Assembly (NCBI GenBank): GCA_013398055.1
Contig: VZRS01000218.1
Location: 116,152 to 180,151 of the forward strand
Length of the DNA stretch: 64,000 bases
DNA from: Ifrita kowaldi
Taxonomy: Eukaryota; Chordata; Aves; Passeriformes; Cinclosomatidae
Reading direction: 5' to 3'
Position numbers and translations under genes: made by a program. The notes below the pieces were generated by a model. The model saw only the letters and a program-made list of their open reading frames with translations, made no database searches and had not been told where the DNA came from. Below are positions 43,906 to 55,525 of this stretch, one piece after another (the first letter of the stretch is position 1; each line of letters opens with the position of its first letter).

Positions 43906-44711
43906 CAGTGCTAGTCACAAGCCCAGATGTGCGGAACCACTAATGGCACTTACCACAGAACTTTATTTACACAGAGCTCCCTTTTTCAGAGCTTTAATTG
44001 CTCTCCAGCCCAGATAAGAATCTTGGCCTGGGGCTGAGGTTTCGGGGCTGAGTCAGCCGGGCTGCTCCAGGACCAGGAGCTCTGATGCCCCGGCTCTCTC
44101 AGACACAGTAGCCAGGACCCCTCGGAGCCCTGGGTGAAACAAAGTGATGCTAGAAGGGATGCTTCCACATCCTGGCACTCCTCTAGCAGCACTCCAGCAC
44201 CGTGGCATTTGCTCTCCAAAAGCCACGGAAACACCACCACCACCTTCCAAAAGGTGGTGTTCCGCTCCTCCTGCCTGGCACAGGTTGATTACAGCGAGAT
44301 CATTATTTTGTCTCCCGAAACTACCTTCCTCGCTGCACTCACAAGCAAACAGCCCCGAGCTCCATCCCACGTGCTCCACGTAAGATGCCAGCATCACCCC
44401 GATGTTTCCTTGGATTCCTGCTCCTCGTAGCAGGCAGCCCAGTGCTGCGGCACACACGTGCTCAGCACACGCCGACCTGGAGGGGGGCACAGCCTCTCTC
44501 AGAGCTGTATTGATTAAATCTCTCCTCTGGCAACAGATCCTGCACTTTAACCAGAGCGGGGCAAAGCCGCCTTTGCTTTTCAGGGTTTGTTTATAAAATA
44601 CTGCCAATACAGCATCCATACATGAAAAGAGGAGGGAAGGAAGAGGCTTAGAGGTGCCTGAAAACAATTCGCTGCAACCACAGGAGGATTTACGGCGTCT
44701 TTACTTAGACT
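43906..44711. other. Non-coding, nothing recognised
   Basis: Balanced sequence. The open frames here show no recognisable domain. Confidence 0.4.
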
Positions 44712-44802
44712 GATGGAAAGGCTTGGGCTGGCAGGGACCTCAAAGCCCATCTCATTCCAAACCCAGGCAGGGACACCTTCCCCTAGACCAGGCTGCTTTG
44801 TT
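44712..44802 (-). mobile_element. Short CR1 LINE 3' end
   Basis: Antisense terminal 90 bp: 'tgatggaaaggcttgggctg', 'gcagggacctcaaagcccat', then 'cttcccctagaccaggctgc'. Confidence 0.85.
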
Positions 44803-47619
44803 TAGAGCGGAGCCAGGGTGAAGCAGCCTCTCGAGCTGATCTCCCCTCTGGGGACCACATCTCCCAGCCACCACCTTGCAAGGGGACAAAAAGAGTGGCA
44901 GTCACCCCCAGCACCCCCACAGCCCTCTGACAACATCCCCTGAGCTCCTGTCTCTCCAGCAGAACACAGCTTTACTGGATCTGTCCCAGGAGAGCAGCTT
45001 TCACAAGCACTGCCCACTTCCACAAGTGCTGCTTTTCCTACAGTTTCAGCAATTACCCAGACCTCTTCCAGGAAATGTACTTGCAACCCTCAAATATCAT
45101 CAGACCCTTAAAGAGTTCCGAGCCTCAAAGCAGTTTTCTGTCTCTAAACACACAGTGTGAGAATAACAGGTGACACTGTAAAATCTACTATCAGCTTAAC
45201 ACTCAGCTGGGGCCAGAAGAGCAACCAGAATATCACGGAATAATGGAAAATAAAAATAGAGCAGCGAATTTGCTACTGCGTTAGCCCAGTTCCTCCAAAG
45301 CCACGCGCATTTTGTGCAGATCTGGACATTCCCCCTCCTTTTCCAAGCACACAGTGTAAGAGTTTCAAAAGGGCAAGAAAAACACCACCAGAGGTGTGGT
45401 ACAAATTCCTCCTGCAGGTGAAGCAGATGATAAACCTGCAGCCCAGACAGAGGTGACTTAGAGATATCACAGTGATGCAGAGTCGTGATTAATACAGACA
45501 AATCACTCATCGTTCTGCTTTCCATCTATTTCTTTCAGAGCCAGAAGTCTTTCCCCTGCTTTTGCTGGGTGAGAAGCTGGGTGGACACAGGAGGGAAGGC
45601 CAGGAAACCCATGAGACAAGTCACTGGCTCTCAGGAGTGTCTGAGAAGTGTCATCTTCAGTGACAGTGCATGTCCTGTTGTGACATGCCTCCCTCTTGGG
45701 ATGCTGCTGGAGAACGTGGCAATCAAGTACTTTTAAAGACCTTAAAAAACCTTAAAATCTCACCTGGACACTGACCTACAGTCACCAAACCAATCCAGCT
45801 CTGCTTTGTCCCACACAGAAGTGACAGTCCCATCTCACAAGGTACAAAGTTTGCTCTGGAAAGCTTTCTGTATTGCACTGAAAGCACGGATCAGACCCTT
45901 TACAGTTTGCACACCTGCACTCAGGAAGTGAAGGAAAATACTGGCAAGTGGAAGTGCTGACACAAAACTCAGGAATCCTCATAGAAGAGGGACAGGGAGC
46001 ACAAGCAGTGTGAGCACTGAAGCCTTCACCACAGTTAGAACTGTGTAAGTAACAATTAAACAGGAAACCCACCCCAACCCAGCTGTTACCAACAGCTCCT
46101 CTCCACGGGGAATACCGGGTACAAACACACCCCGGTGAGGAGGATCCAGACTGACCAGTCCAGCCCCCTCTGCCAGGACATCCCAAAGGCAGCAAACTTA
46201 GATGGAAATAATTAATCTAATTACATGTAACAGAAATGCTCCATAAAAATAACCAAGGAAAACGCTTTCTACAGGTTCCCATCCTTTTGCTTCTTACTGT
46301 CAAGTAACGCTCCACAACTAATTTCCAGGGCACACAGGTTCCCTGAGTAAAGCTGCTTTTCCCAGGCTCTTGTCAGCTGTGTCTCAAAGTCAGGTGTTCA
46401 CACTGATCTCTGGTGGCAGTCCTGTACTCCAGCTCTGGAACTCCAAGCACTGAGACACCAGCCCAAACTGAAAACATGGTATCCCAGTAGAAGTGAAGAC
46501 ACCCTGTGCGCATTTCCATGTAAATTAACACAAAACTGACGTTATTGAGCTTGTCCCTGGCAGTATGTTCCTCGCTAAGTCTGAAACTGAGGAAATCCCT
46601 CATGGTACCTTGTACTTTTGCAAATCACCGCCCTGACCAGCACTTACAGCTGCTCTGAAAACCGAAGGTGCCTCCACAGCCTAAAAACAAAAATCTTCTG
46701 GTGGACACCCAAAACCCCAAAAGTTTTGTGCCCCTCCTCCTTCCTTGCTAGGAGTACACGAGAGCATCCACACGATTTCTGCTCCCACAGATTTCATAGC
46801 AGTACCACTGGGGAGATCTCTCATCCACTTTTAGACCTCGACAAGTACTGATGTCGAAACCACTGCAGGTATCCCAGACACACAGAGAAGCAAAAACACT
46901 TGGGGAACAACCAAGTGCATGAGGAGTGAAACCAAATGCTCCCATGCGTCACCCAAGACTCTGAACAAAAGATCCCGAGCGAATCTGGAAATACCACCTC
47001 ATGTTCACTCTGTGGGAGCTCCAATTTAAAGTGGCCAACAGCTTGGAAATTATTTTTTTCAGAGTTGAGCAGGAAGAGCTGCAGATTCAGAAACGCAGGC
47101 GACTGTTTGAAACCTGGGACTGTGCAGATCTGCAGGAATACAGAGCCCTCCTTGACTAGCAAGACTCTGGCAGAGGGTCTGAAGGAGCAGGATGCTGCTG
47201 AGCTCGATCCAGTTTCTCAGCAAGAGCAGCAAGAACAAGCAGTCTCACAGATGGATCCGCGTGGGAGGGAGAAAGGATAAAAGTCTGCCTCGGGAGCCTG
47301 TTCCAGCTGCTACCGGAGCCTTGCAGGAGTCGGCACAAATTGGGCAGAGCTACCTATAAAAATCTACTGCCTTGGCTTTTTCTGAAGCCCTCTCCTTTCC
47401 CAATTCCATGTTTTTCCTCCACCCTACTATTTCCATGTTCGAAGGAGTCCAAATCAGATAGCTGAAAGCAGTGCCTGACAGAAGGTGAATGCAGACTGGG
47501 AGTTTATCCCGATTCTTCATTCCTGCCTTGAGGATCACCCTCGCTACACACACTCGGGAGCACAAAAATCAAAGCTCCTTTTAAAGGCTTGACTGAGAAG
47601 TGACTAAAAATGGAATATT
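44803..47619. other. Repeat-poor non-coding region
   Basis: About 2.8 kb without identifiable transposons or exons. Nothing distinctive is seen beyond short A/T runs. Confidence 0.4.
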
Positions 47620-47735
47620 CGAGGCCGGGTTGGAACCTGAACCAGTGAGGGGCAGCCCTGCCCATGGCAGAGGGGTGGAACTAGATGGTCTTTCAGATCC
47701 CTTCCGACCCAAACCCTTCTGTAATTCTGTAATCC
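47620..47735 (+). mobile_element. Short CR1 LINE 3' end
   Basis: Sense terminal 115 bp: 'ttcgaggccgggttggaacc', 'ctgcccatggcagaggggtg', 'agatcccttccgacccaaac', ending with two degraded octamers ('tctgtaattctgtaatcc'). Confidence 0.88.
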
Positions 47736-47999
47736 CCCACATTCTTTTTACCCAGAATCCCCCAAACAACATTTCCAGTGCCAGGAAGAGGCTGTGTGGC
47801 CGGCAGACAGGGAGCTCACCTCACTGGCTGAGAGCAATTCTTTACCTGGGGTTGTTTTTCAGCTCCTCAGGTAGGCAAAGGCAGAGAGAAAAACATTTAC
47901 CTTTTCTCTTCACGTACTTGAGCTGTTCCAGCCACATCTGAACTTCTTGTTCCTTCTGACAAAGAATCAGAATTACTGGTCACTAGCTGTGCCTAACCC
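47736..47999. other. Non-coding spacer
   Basis: Nothing recognised. Confidence 0.4.
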
Positions 48000-48200
48000 A
48001 TCTGGTCTCCCAGCATAAAATAGCTGAGTACATGTGTCATCAATCACTGTTAATTACTTCATTAACTTGGAAAACGAATATAGACCTTTCTTCAAAGAAC
48101 AAACATTGTTTAAGGTCAGTCTAGTTCTTTTTTTCTTTTTTTTCTTCTTTTAATTGAATGCTATCTGATTACCAAGAGAAAATAATTTAGTCTGAACACT
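48000..48200. promoter_or_regulatory. CNE-like tract with inverted SOX sites
   Basis: Repeat-free, AT-rich sequence with 'ctgttaattacttcattaac' and AACAAACATTGTTT (48098-48111). The latter is two SOX-type cores in opposite orientation a few bases apart, as bound by SOX dimers. A pyrimidine-rich run follows (48126-48150). Confidence 0.38.
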
Positions 48201-48496
48201 CAAGCAACCCTGCCACATAACTGGTGCAGGAGACATTTCCCAAATCCTTTTCTGGAAGGGCTAGTTTGGTCCAGAAGCTTCGTGCTGCTCTCCAAAGCCC
48301 CGTGCTCACCGCGCTGCCGTTCCCACCTACTGCCCCCATGACTCTGGAAGTCCTGACCTTTGTCATGCTCTGGGAGAGAAACATGCCCCAAGGTCTCCAC
48401 AAACACGTTGCATCACTGTGGAGTGGACATTTAGCCCTCTGCTGTCAGCTGCAAAACAGTGACACAGAAAGATCACAGCTGTCGATGCGTTCTTAC

Positions 48497-48589
48497 CTGC
48501 AGCAGACCCACTGCCAGCACGTAAAACCATTCAGGAGCCACACAGCACGATGCCAGCTTGCCCCTGGACTGTCCCCCTGCTTCAGAGGC
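48497..48589 (-). other. Possible exon end (weak)
   Basis: On the minus strand an open frame of 31 codons ends at a perfect donor CAG|GTAAGA (GT at 48496-48495). The last residues would read APEWFYVLAVGLLQ, a hydrophobic stretch that could be part of a membrane segment. The frame is closed upstream by TGA at 48592-48590, so an acceptor would have to lie inside it, and I see no strong one. I do not recognise the peptide. Chance is the leading explanation. Confidence 0.15.
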
Positions 48590-49097
48590 TCACTGGGATC
48601 ACCTCCTGGCCCCAGCACGAGCTCACCTTCCTGCCAGGCAGAGGGGTCCCCCTCTGCACCTCCTCACGGAGCCTCGTCCAGCCACTCTCCCTGAGGGATC
48701 CACTCTAACTCCGTATCTATGACATTTTTTCATGCCTCAGTTACTGGCTCACTCACTGTGCACCTCCAAAAGGCTGTTTTGTTTGAGGGCATCCCCTGTC
48801 ACCCCTGTCCCCCAATATCCCCTAACTCTGCCCCCAAACCCAGGCCATGCTTCCCAACTCGCACTGCAGGAATGCGCGCGGTTCACTCGAGCACCTCGAC
48901 CTTGGCTGCTGCCCAGCCCATCAGGCACAGCACACCCTCACCCACAAAAGCTCTGGGATCCCATCGTGGGTTCCCAAGTTTACACTTCTGTGTGTTTTAT
49001 TCCTCCTGTCTGGCACTGAATGCCAATAACGATACCAAAACACTGCACTTCCCACAGCCATGCCACGGGCCAGACCCCAGCCCTGACGGACTGCATG
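48590..49097. other. Non-coding, nothing recognised
   Basis: C-rich sequence with many stop-poor frames. No domain is recognised. Confidence 0.4.
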
Positions 49098-49180
49098 GGA
49101 TCACGGAATGTCAGAAGGGTTTGGGTTAGAAAGGACCTGAAAGAGCCCCTCATCCCAGCCCCAACGTGCAGTGCCACTCT
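49098..49180 (-). mobile_element. Short CR1 LINE 3' end
   Basis: Antisense terminal 80 bp: 'gatcacggaatgtcagaagg', 'gtttgggttagaaaggacct', fading after 'catcccagccccaacgtgca'. Confidence 0.85.
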
Positions 49181-50319
49181 GCCACTTCTCCTTTTAAAGG
49201 GTCTGCATTCCTACAGCCAGTAAAAATGTCTTGCAGCCTGTGAGCGCATTGTGCATTTGTGTGTCTTACTCAAAGGAACTCTACCTCAATCCAAATTTTA
49301 CATTTGAGCATAAATAATGCACCAAGCAGAAAGCAAGAAATCACAACTTCACCTTTGAAGTGCAACATAATTTGCTTTTATTTGTTGGGAAAACCTGCTC
49401 TCCTCTCTGCCGCATCATGTGAAAAGGTGATGCTGACCTGTACCCGCTCACAGGATCATCCCTCAGCACACACGGCAGTCCTGGCACTCTGCTCAGCCCT
49501 CAGCTCCTCTGCCAAAGCTGCTGGGACTCCGAGCCCCAGGCTGCTGATACCTGAACAGGCAGCAATCCCCACGGGAAGCTGAAATAAAGAGATGGCTGTG
49601 TATCCACAGGGGTTCCATGACTTCCAGTTCTAAATCACAAGTAACATTTTTGAGCCACATCCACAGCAAGAATAGAAAACCACGTCAGTCACCACAAACC
49701 TCTAAGTTCCTCTGTTGTACCCCTCTGAACAGGGTTACATTTCTCATGACCAGCATCACCCTTTAATGAAATCTTAAAAAAATAGAATCTTCAGGCAAAT
49801 ATTTCAGTCTTAAAAGCTGACAGGCAAGAAAAGCGAGGAAGGAACAGCTGGCACTACTCAGACTCCAGGGGGTTTCAGGTTGTTTATTATATATTTATCT
49901 GTTTTATAACACCACCAAAGCCAAAAAGGAACAAAACCCTTTAAGGAAGTACCTGCAGGTTACCTTGATAGACAAATGCCAGCAAACTTCTGGGAACTTC
50001 CTTTCCAGGTGTTGCTCCCAACACCACAGGGGTTCCTTAGCTTAGTGAGAAGGAAGGGCTCCATTTACTTTAGGATTTACACCACATTTTATGTGGCCCA
50101 CTTTGCCTGTTTGCACAATGTGAACACAGCAAGGCAAACTGGAGTTGTTCAATAAGAAAACTGGGCTGTAAAGCCACACAAAACACTGGACACATTTCAA
50201 GGACTGAGGCAGTACCTGCCATGGGGGCTTTTTAAGGTATGCTTTACAATACTGTCAGTCACCAGCTGGAAAGGGACGTCAACTCTGTGTCCCCAAGGAA
50301 GCCTTAGAGCCCTAACTTA
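49181..50319. other. AT-rich non-coding region
   Basis: No repeat family or exon is recognised. It includes 'gtttattatatatttatctg' near 49878. Confidence 0.4.
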
Positions 50320-50945
50320 GGGTTTGAGTTGGGAGGGACCTCAAAGCCCATCCCATTCCACCCCTGCCATGGGCAGGGATACCTCTCACTGTCCCAGGCT
50401 GCTCCAAGCCCCGTCCAGCCTGGCCTTGGGCACTGCCAGGGATCCAGGGGCACCCACAGCTGCTCTGGACACCCTGTGCCAGGGCTTCCCCACCCTCCCA
50501 GGGAACAATTCCTTCCCAATATCCCATCTATCCCTGCCCTCTGGCAGTGGGAAGCCATTCCCTGTGTCCTGTCCCTCCATCCCTTGTTCCCAGTCCCTCT
50601 CCTGGAGCCCCTTTAGGCCCTGGAAGGGGCTCTGAGGTCTCTCTGGAGCCCCTTCTCTTCTCTTCCCCAGCTCTCCCAGCCTGGCTCAAGAGCAGAGGAG
50701 CTCCAGCCCTTGGAGCATCTCTGTGCCTCCTCTGGACTCTCTGCAGCAGCTCCAGGTCCTTCTGCTTCGGCCCCAGGGCTGGGGCAGCTCTGCAGGTGGG
50801 GTGTCACCTGAGCGGGGCAGAGGAGCAGAGTCCCCCTCCCCTGCTGGTCACACTTTTCTCGATGGGGTTTGGGATTTCTGGGCTGCACAGCACTTTGCTG
50901 GGTCATGCTGAGCTTCTCATGCACCACCACCTCCAAGCCCTCAAT
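50320..50945 (-). mobile_element. CR1 LINE 3' fragment, longest copy
   Basis: Antisense CR1 of about 625 bp, the longest in the window. From left: 'gttgggagggacctcaaagc', 'ccttgggcactgccagggat', 'ggaacaattccttcccaata', 'ctgtccctccatcccttgtt'. It then runs beyond the usual 3' UTR into 'gtgcctcctctggactctct', 'gggatttctgggctgcacag' and 'gctgagcttctcatgcacca', which corresponds to the end of the ORF2 (endonuclease/reverse transcriptase) region. The frame is broken and no functional protein remains. It is the best sequence here for subfamily assignment. Confidence 0.95.
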
Positions 50946-51427
50946 GGTTTTTCACACTAAACAGCACAGACAGAATATTCCTCCCTGCAACTCTCTCCTG
51001 TTTCAGGGTGGGAATGAAGCAAAGTAATTTACACCTGCTTTTGTCCCTCTTCAGCCTTTTAAAACATCAAAGCCCAGTCTTCCGGGTCTTTTTTTCACTT
51101 TCCTGGCGCTTGGGATTTTGCAGCTTTGCATGCTCCTAAATCTCCTGCCGTAACTTCTCGCTAACAGCTCCAGCTTCCAGGAGGAATTGCTTGGCTTTCA
51201 AGAGAAGCTGCCATTAGTCACCAAAGCTCTGCTCTGCAGCATCCCCTCTCACCTCATCCACCTGATCCTGCTTGGGATACTCTGGAATAAATGAACGGGA
51301 AAGGATACAAGGTGAAAACAAAACAAATCCAAAGGCTTTGCATGTAAGCGTTAATCTGGATACATCTTGTACCTGACAGGAGGCTGTACTGAGGTGGGGG
51401 TTGTTCTTTTCTCCCTGGTAACAAGTG
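50946..51427. other. Non-coding spacer
   Basis: Nothing recognised. Confidence 0.4.
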
Positions 51428-51670
51428 ACAGGACGGGAGGAAATAGCCTCAGGCCGTGCCAGAGGAGGTTAACTTCGGATATTTAGAAAAAATTTCTGCA
51501 TGGAGAGAGTTGTGAGTCCCTGGGCAGTGCTGGAGACCCCGTCCATGGAGGGATTTAAAAGCCATGTGCAGGTGGCACCTGGGGACATGGGACAGTGGCA
51601 GTGCTGGGGGAACGGTTGGATTCGATGATCTTAAAGAACTTTTCCAACCTACACGATCCTGTGTTTCTTT
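51428..51670 (+). mobile_element. CR1 LINE 3' fragment
   Basis: Sense CR1 of the variant related to the copy at 55325: 'ggacgggaggaaatagcctc', 'gggcagtgctggagaccccg', 'gacatgggacagtggcagtg', 'gattcgatgatcttaaagaa', ending 'cctacacgatcctgtgtttct'-like. Confidence 0.9.
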
Positions 51671-51829
51671 GAACATAATGATTAACAAGTTACATTATGG
51701 CAGAGGGGGAAAAAAATGGCCTGAGAGCCAATGCCTGCAGCCAAGTGCAGCCCCTTCCTGAAGGAAACCCCGCACAGCCACAGCACACTCCGACAGACCA
51801 ACACCTCCTCTGGATGTCAGGCGGCTGGA

Positions 51830-52170
51830 AATTTACATTTCAGCACCCGTTTTACATTCAAGCAAAGTTCGGGGCCACTGCAAAGCAAACACGACTCCCA
51901 TTACCTCAGAGCACTCGGCATGCAAAGCACACTCCAAGGCTGGGGCGGGGGGAAGGAGATTGCAGGAATTTTTTCCTGAAATGGAATGGGGAGATAAGAT
52001 CGAGTGAAAAGGAGCAGAGGCTGCTGACATATCTAGACTCCCAGAAGCCAGTAAATATGCAAATGGGCTGCCATTTCTGCCAGTAACACTCAGAACCAAC
52101 TTTGATTCTGCTAAAATATATCGCATTAAACAAGGGAGATAAGCCCAGCACCGATTCCACACAGAGCAGC
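51830..52170. promoter_or_regulatory. CNE-like tract with POU octamer
   Basis: Repeat-free sequence with a perfect octamer ATGCAAAT (52057-52064) in 'gtaaatatgcaaatgggctg', followed by 'gctaaaatatatcgcattaa' and a GATAAG. It could be a POU-bound enhancer. Texture is the only evidence. Confidence 0.33.
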
Positions 52171-55100
52171 TCCCTTTGACCAAGACAGCTTTACTTCTCA
52201 CTCCAGGGAATCCTGAACAAAGCTTTCTATTCAAAGAGTCTCCACTCTGACTATCACAGTGTTTATGAATAACTTTGGCCATTTACCTTTTCATAGTCTG
52301 ATTTGCCAGTACTACCAAAAACTCTCCACGAAGCCATATACTGCCCTGGAAAAGCTGCATCCAGTACCAGCCACAAATCCTTCCCCAAACCAGGAAAAGG
52401 GCTTGTTGCCCCGAAGCCACAAACAGAAAATTTCACAGGAGATGTCAGAGGAGAAAATAAAGGGTGTATTGGATGTGCATCCCCGGAGACAGAGATTACA
52501 GAGCAAGAACTGAAGTTGATGTGACCTGATAGCAGATGATAAACTCAGGAGATGATAAAGGCATTCCCTGGACATCCATCTGTTGCCCTTGGGGTTTGGA
52601 CAGACACACCCGGCAGAAATATGTATATACAGATGAAAATATTAAATATAGACATGATTTGTTTTCATACACATGAAGTATACATGCGTGAAATAAACAG
52701 ATGTACATTCAAGCACCGGAGGCAAAGAAAGCATCTCTTATTTTCATTCCATTTTATCTGCCTACCACCTGTGAATCAGCGAGATGAGCTCAAAGGCCAG
52801 TGCTGGCTGCAGTCTGAGGCACACATTCTGCACACGGCTAAGCAAGAGCAAAAGCAGCTCTCCCCTGCCATGGCAGGGACTGAACTCGGCCTCCACAACC
52901 GGCTCCATTCAGCGAGGCTGCTCCCTAGCAGAGGGAAAACAGTACAACCTGCATCCCTCCTCGACAGCCCTCAGCCGCTCCTCTCAGATTCCAGCACATA
53001 GGGAAGAGCAGCGACAACTTCAAGCAACTGCCAGCATCAAAAAATAAGCATGTACCAAAGCTAGGAAGATGTAAAAAATAAAAACCAGACCTCTGAGGGC
53101 TGAACAAGCCTCCCACGTGCGGCACAATACAACAGGAACCATTTCCCCGGCAATGCCGGGCTCTGCAGGGAGACGAAAGCAGGCTCCAGCTCTCCAGGAG
53201 CAGGGAGGCCTCCGGAATTCCCAGGAGCAGGACCCCATCCCCGAACCTGTGGCAACCACAACGGAGAGCAACCCAACGGGAAATGGCTGGGGAAGGCTCC
53301 CAGTGCTGCAGGAAGGTTATGACAAAGCAGCTTTGCTGGCAGGGAGGAGAGACACAGACGTGGACAGGGGATGTGAGGGCCTGCTCCAGGAGAGAAGAGC
53401 CTTGGGACGAGGGAATAACCCAGCAGCTGGGAAATGCCAGCCCGGGGAACACCTGAGCTCAATGCCTGCTCCTTCCATCCCGGGCAGCCCCAGCACTGCC
53501 CTGGCAGGAGAACGCCAGGAGCTGTCCCTGTGTGTGCCTCAGCTCCACAGCCACGCTCGCTGGCTGGCTCCAGCATACGCTCAGAACTCCCTTATCCCTG
53601 TTCCCAGGCTGCGATAATTCCCATTTTCGTTGCCAGTGCTAGGGAGGAGCCTCAGAGCTATATGCTGAGGCCCTGGAATTTAAATAGACGATAACACTGT
53701 AAATAAAAGGAAACAAATTCCTTAAGGAAAACCTTTTCACATGCCAGATCAGTTCCCAATAGTAACTGCTCTGCTTTGACAAGAGATAAATATTTACAGT
53801 CTGAAACAGAGAACACCTTGTGTTGCAATACTGGAACGCAAACCTTGTCAGTCCTGGTATCCTAAAGAGAGAGTTTTGATATTTAAAAGAAAAAAATTAG
53901 ACATAAACCCCCAAGCTGAGCACTTAGAAGCACACACACATTACTGTGCTCATTTACCCCACTAAAACAAAAACCTGAAGGTAGTCACACAGAGAAATTG
54001 TCAAACATGCTGGATCCAGAACAGATTTTCTCAAAAGGAGACCTCATCCCCCAGGGAATGTAGACAGTTTACAGCAAAAGTCTAAATTATTGCCAAGAAT
54101 ATGCTGCTTCTTTTTATTTATTTAAATATAGTCTAAGTTGCTCCTCTTAGACATTCCTCTAGCGAAAGCAGACACTGAAGATTTTTCTTACTGGAGCAAA
54201 AAGGCAGCAAGGAGGATCAGATGTCCATACCCAACTCCTTGGACTGGGGCATCCCACACCGGGAATACCCTCGGCAGAGGGAAGAGGAAGCCCAACAGCT
54301 AAAGCCTGGGCTGTCTCTGAGCTTCCAGTACAACTCCCAACCTCCAGGCCTGATCAGCTCCTTCCAGCTAAGGAAAGAATGTGGGGAATGCCATTCATAC
54401 TGGCACTTGGGAAGATCGAGGAATGGAAAGTGCACAGTGACTGGATATCCCTGTCATTGAGCAAGGAGATGCTCTCATTCCTGCACGGCTCAGGTTGCTG
54501 GGCTTTGCTGCCATTTCAGACCAGGTAACCACCTCATGAAACACGAGTGCTTTTCTCTGCTGCCCTGCATATGCAGCCCAAATGCCTGTTTCTACCAGGA
54601 CCCGCAGCACGGGGCCAGCCTGGCTGGGCTGTTACCCCACAGCATCTCATATCTGAGGTGCAATTCTCCTCGCCCAACCGCTGCTTGGGCTTTTATGGCC
54701 TGCTCCCTTTGAAGTGGGGCAGCCCAGCCGCCGGCGGGCCGACTGAAGAGTTCAATGTCTACCTGCCACTCTCAGTTCCCTTACTTCCTTCTCCCCTTCC
54801 CAGGGAATTATTACCCCGTGCAGAACTCTCCTGCCTCGGCCTGGCTGCTGCCGGGGCCGGTGTTGCTCCACGATCCCATCCCTGCAGCCAGCCAAGCCTT
54901 ATGTTCCGTGCACAAGTTCTCCGTTTGCTCCCCAGCTTCCAGCATCCCTGCACAGCAGTTTATTTTTAGACCAGCATTTTTAGAGCAAAGCCCAGAAGCA
55001 GCACACTTTCGGTGCCAAACAGAATTCAGCTGTGACTCTAATGCTGTCAGCTGACAGGAGGACACTCGGGTTTGGTGGCCACAGAGTATTGGTGCGGCTC

Positions 55101-55324
55101 CGTGGCTGCTACCCGGGGCCACTGCTGACCCCTGGGCTTTTCCTGCAGTGCTGTCCCAACTGCACACACCACGGGCCCTGTGTGGCCACAAGGCTCAGCC
55201 CAATATTGCCACACCATTCCCCTCTCCAGCAAAGGAATTGTTTTCCCCGTGTGTGCAGCCCTCTGCACGGAGAAGGATCTGATCCCCCCTCTCTTCACAC
55301 CGGCACTGCCACGAACCAGGCAAG
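52171..55324. other. Repeat-poor non-coding region
   Basis: About 3.1 kb without any CR1 I can identify. CpG is moderately raised at 53.1-53.6 and 54.7 kb, where long overlapping frames occur on both strands. None has a recognisable domain, and the frames are best explained by GC content. Confidence 0.4.
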
Positions 55325-55525
55325 GATCACAGAGCCACTGAGGCTGGAAAAGACCTCCGAGATCATCAAGTCCAACCTCAGAGCACCGAGTGCCACATCC
55401 AGTCATTTCTTAAACACCCCCAGGGGTGGTGACTCTGCCACTCCCTGGGCAGCTCCTTCCAAAGCCTGACAACGCTTTCAGGGAAGAAATTCTTCCTGAT
55501 GTCCACCCTAAAAGTCCAGACAGAG
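55325..55525 (-). mobile_element. CR1 LINE 3' fragment
   Basis: Antisense CR1: 'gatcacagagccactgaggc', 'tggaaaagacctccgagatc', 'accgagtgccacatccagtc', 'tcagggaagaaattcttcct'. The left end keeps one octamer-like repeat. Confidence 0.93.
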
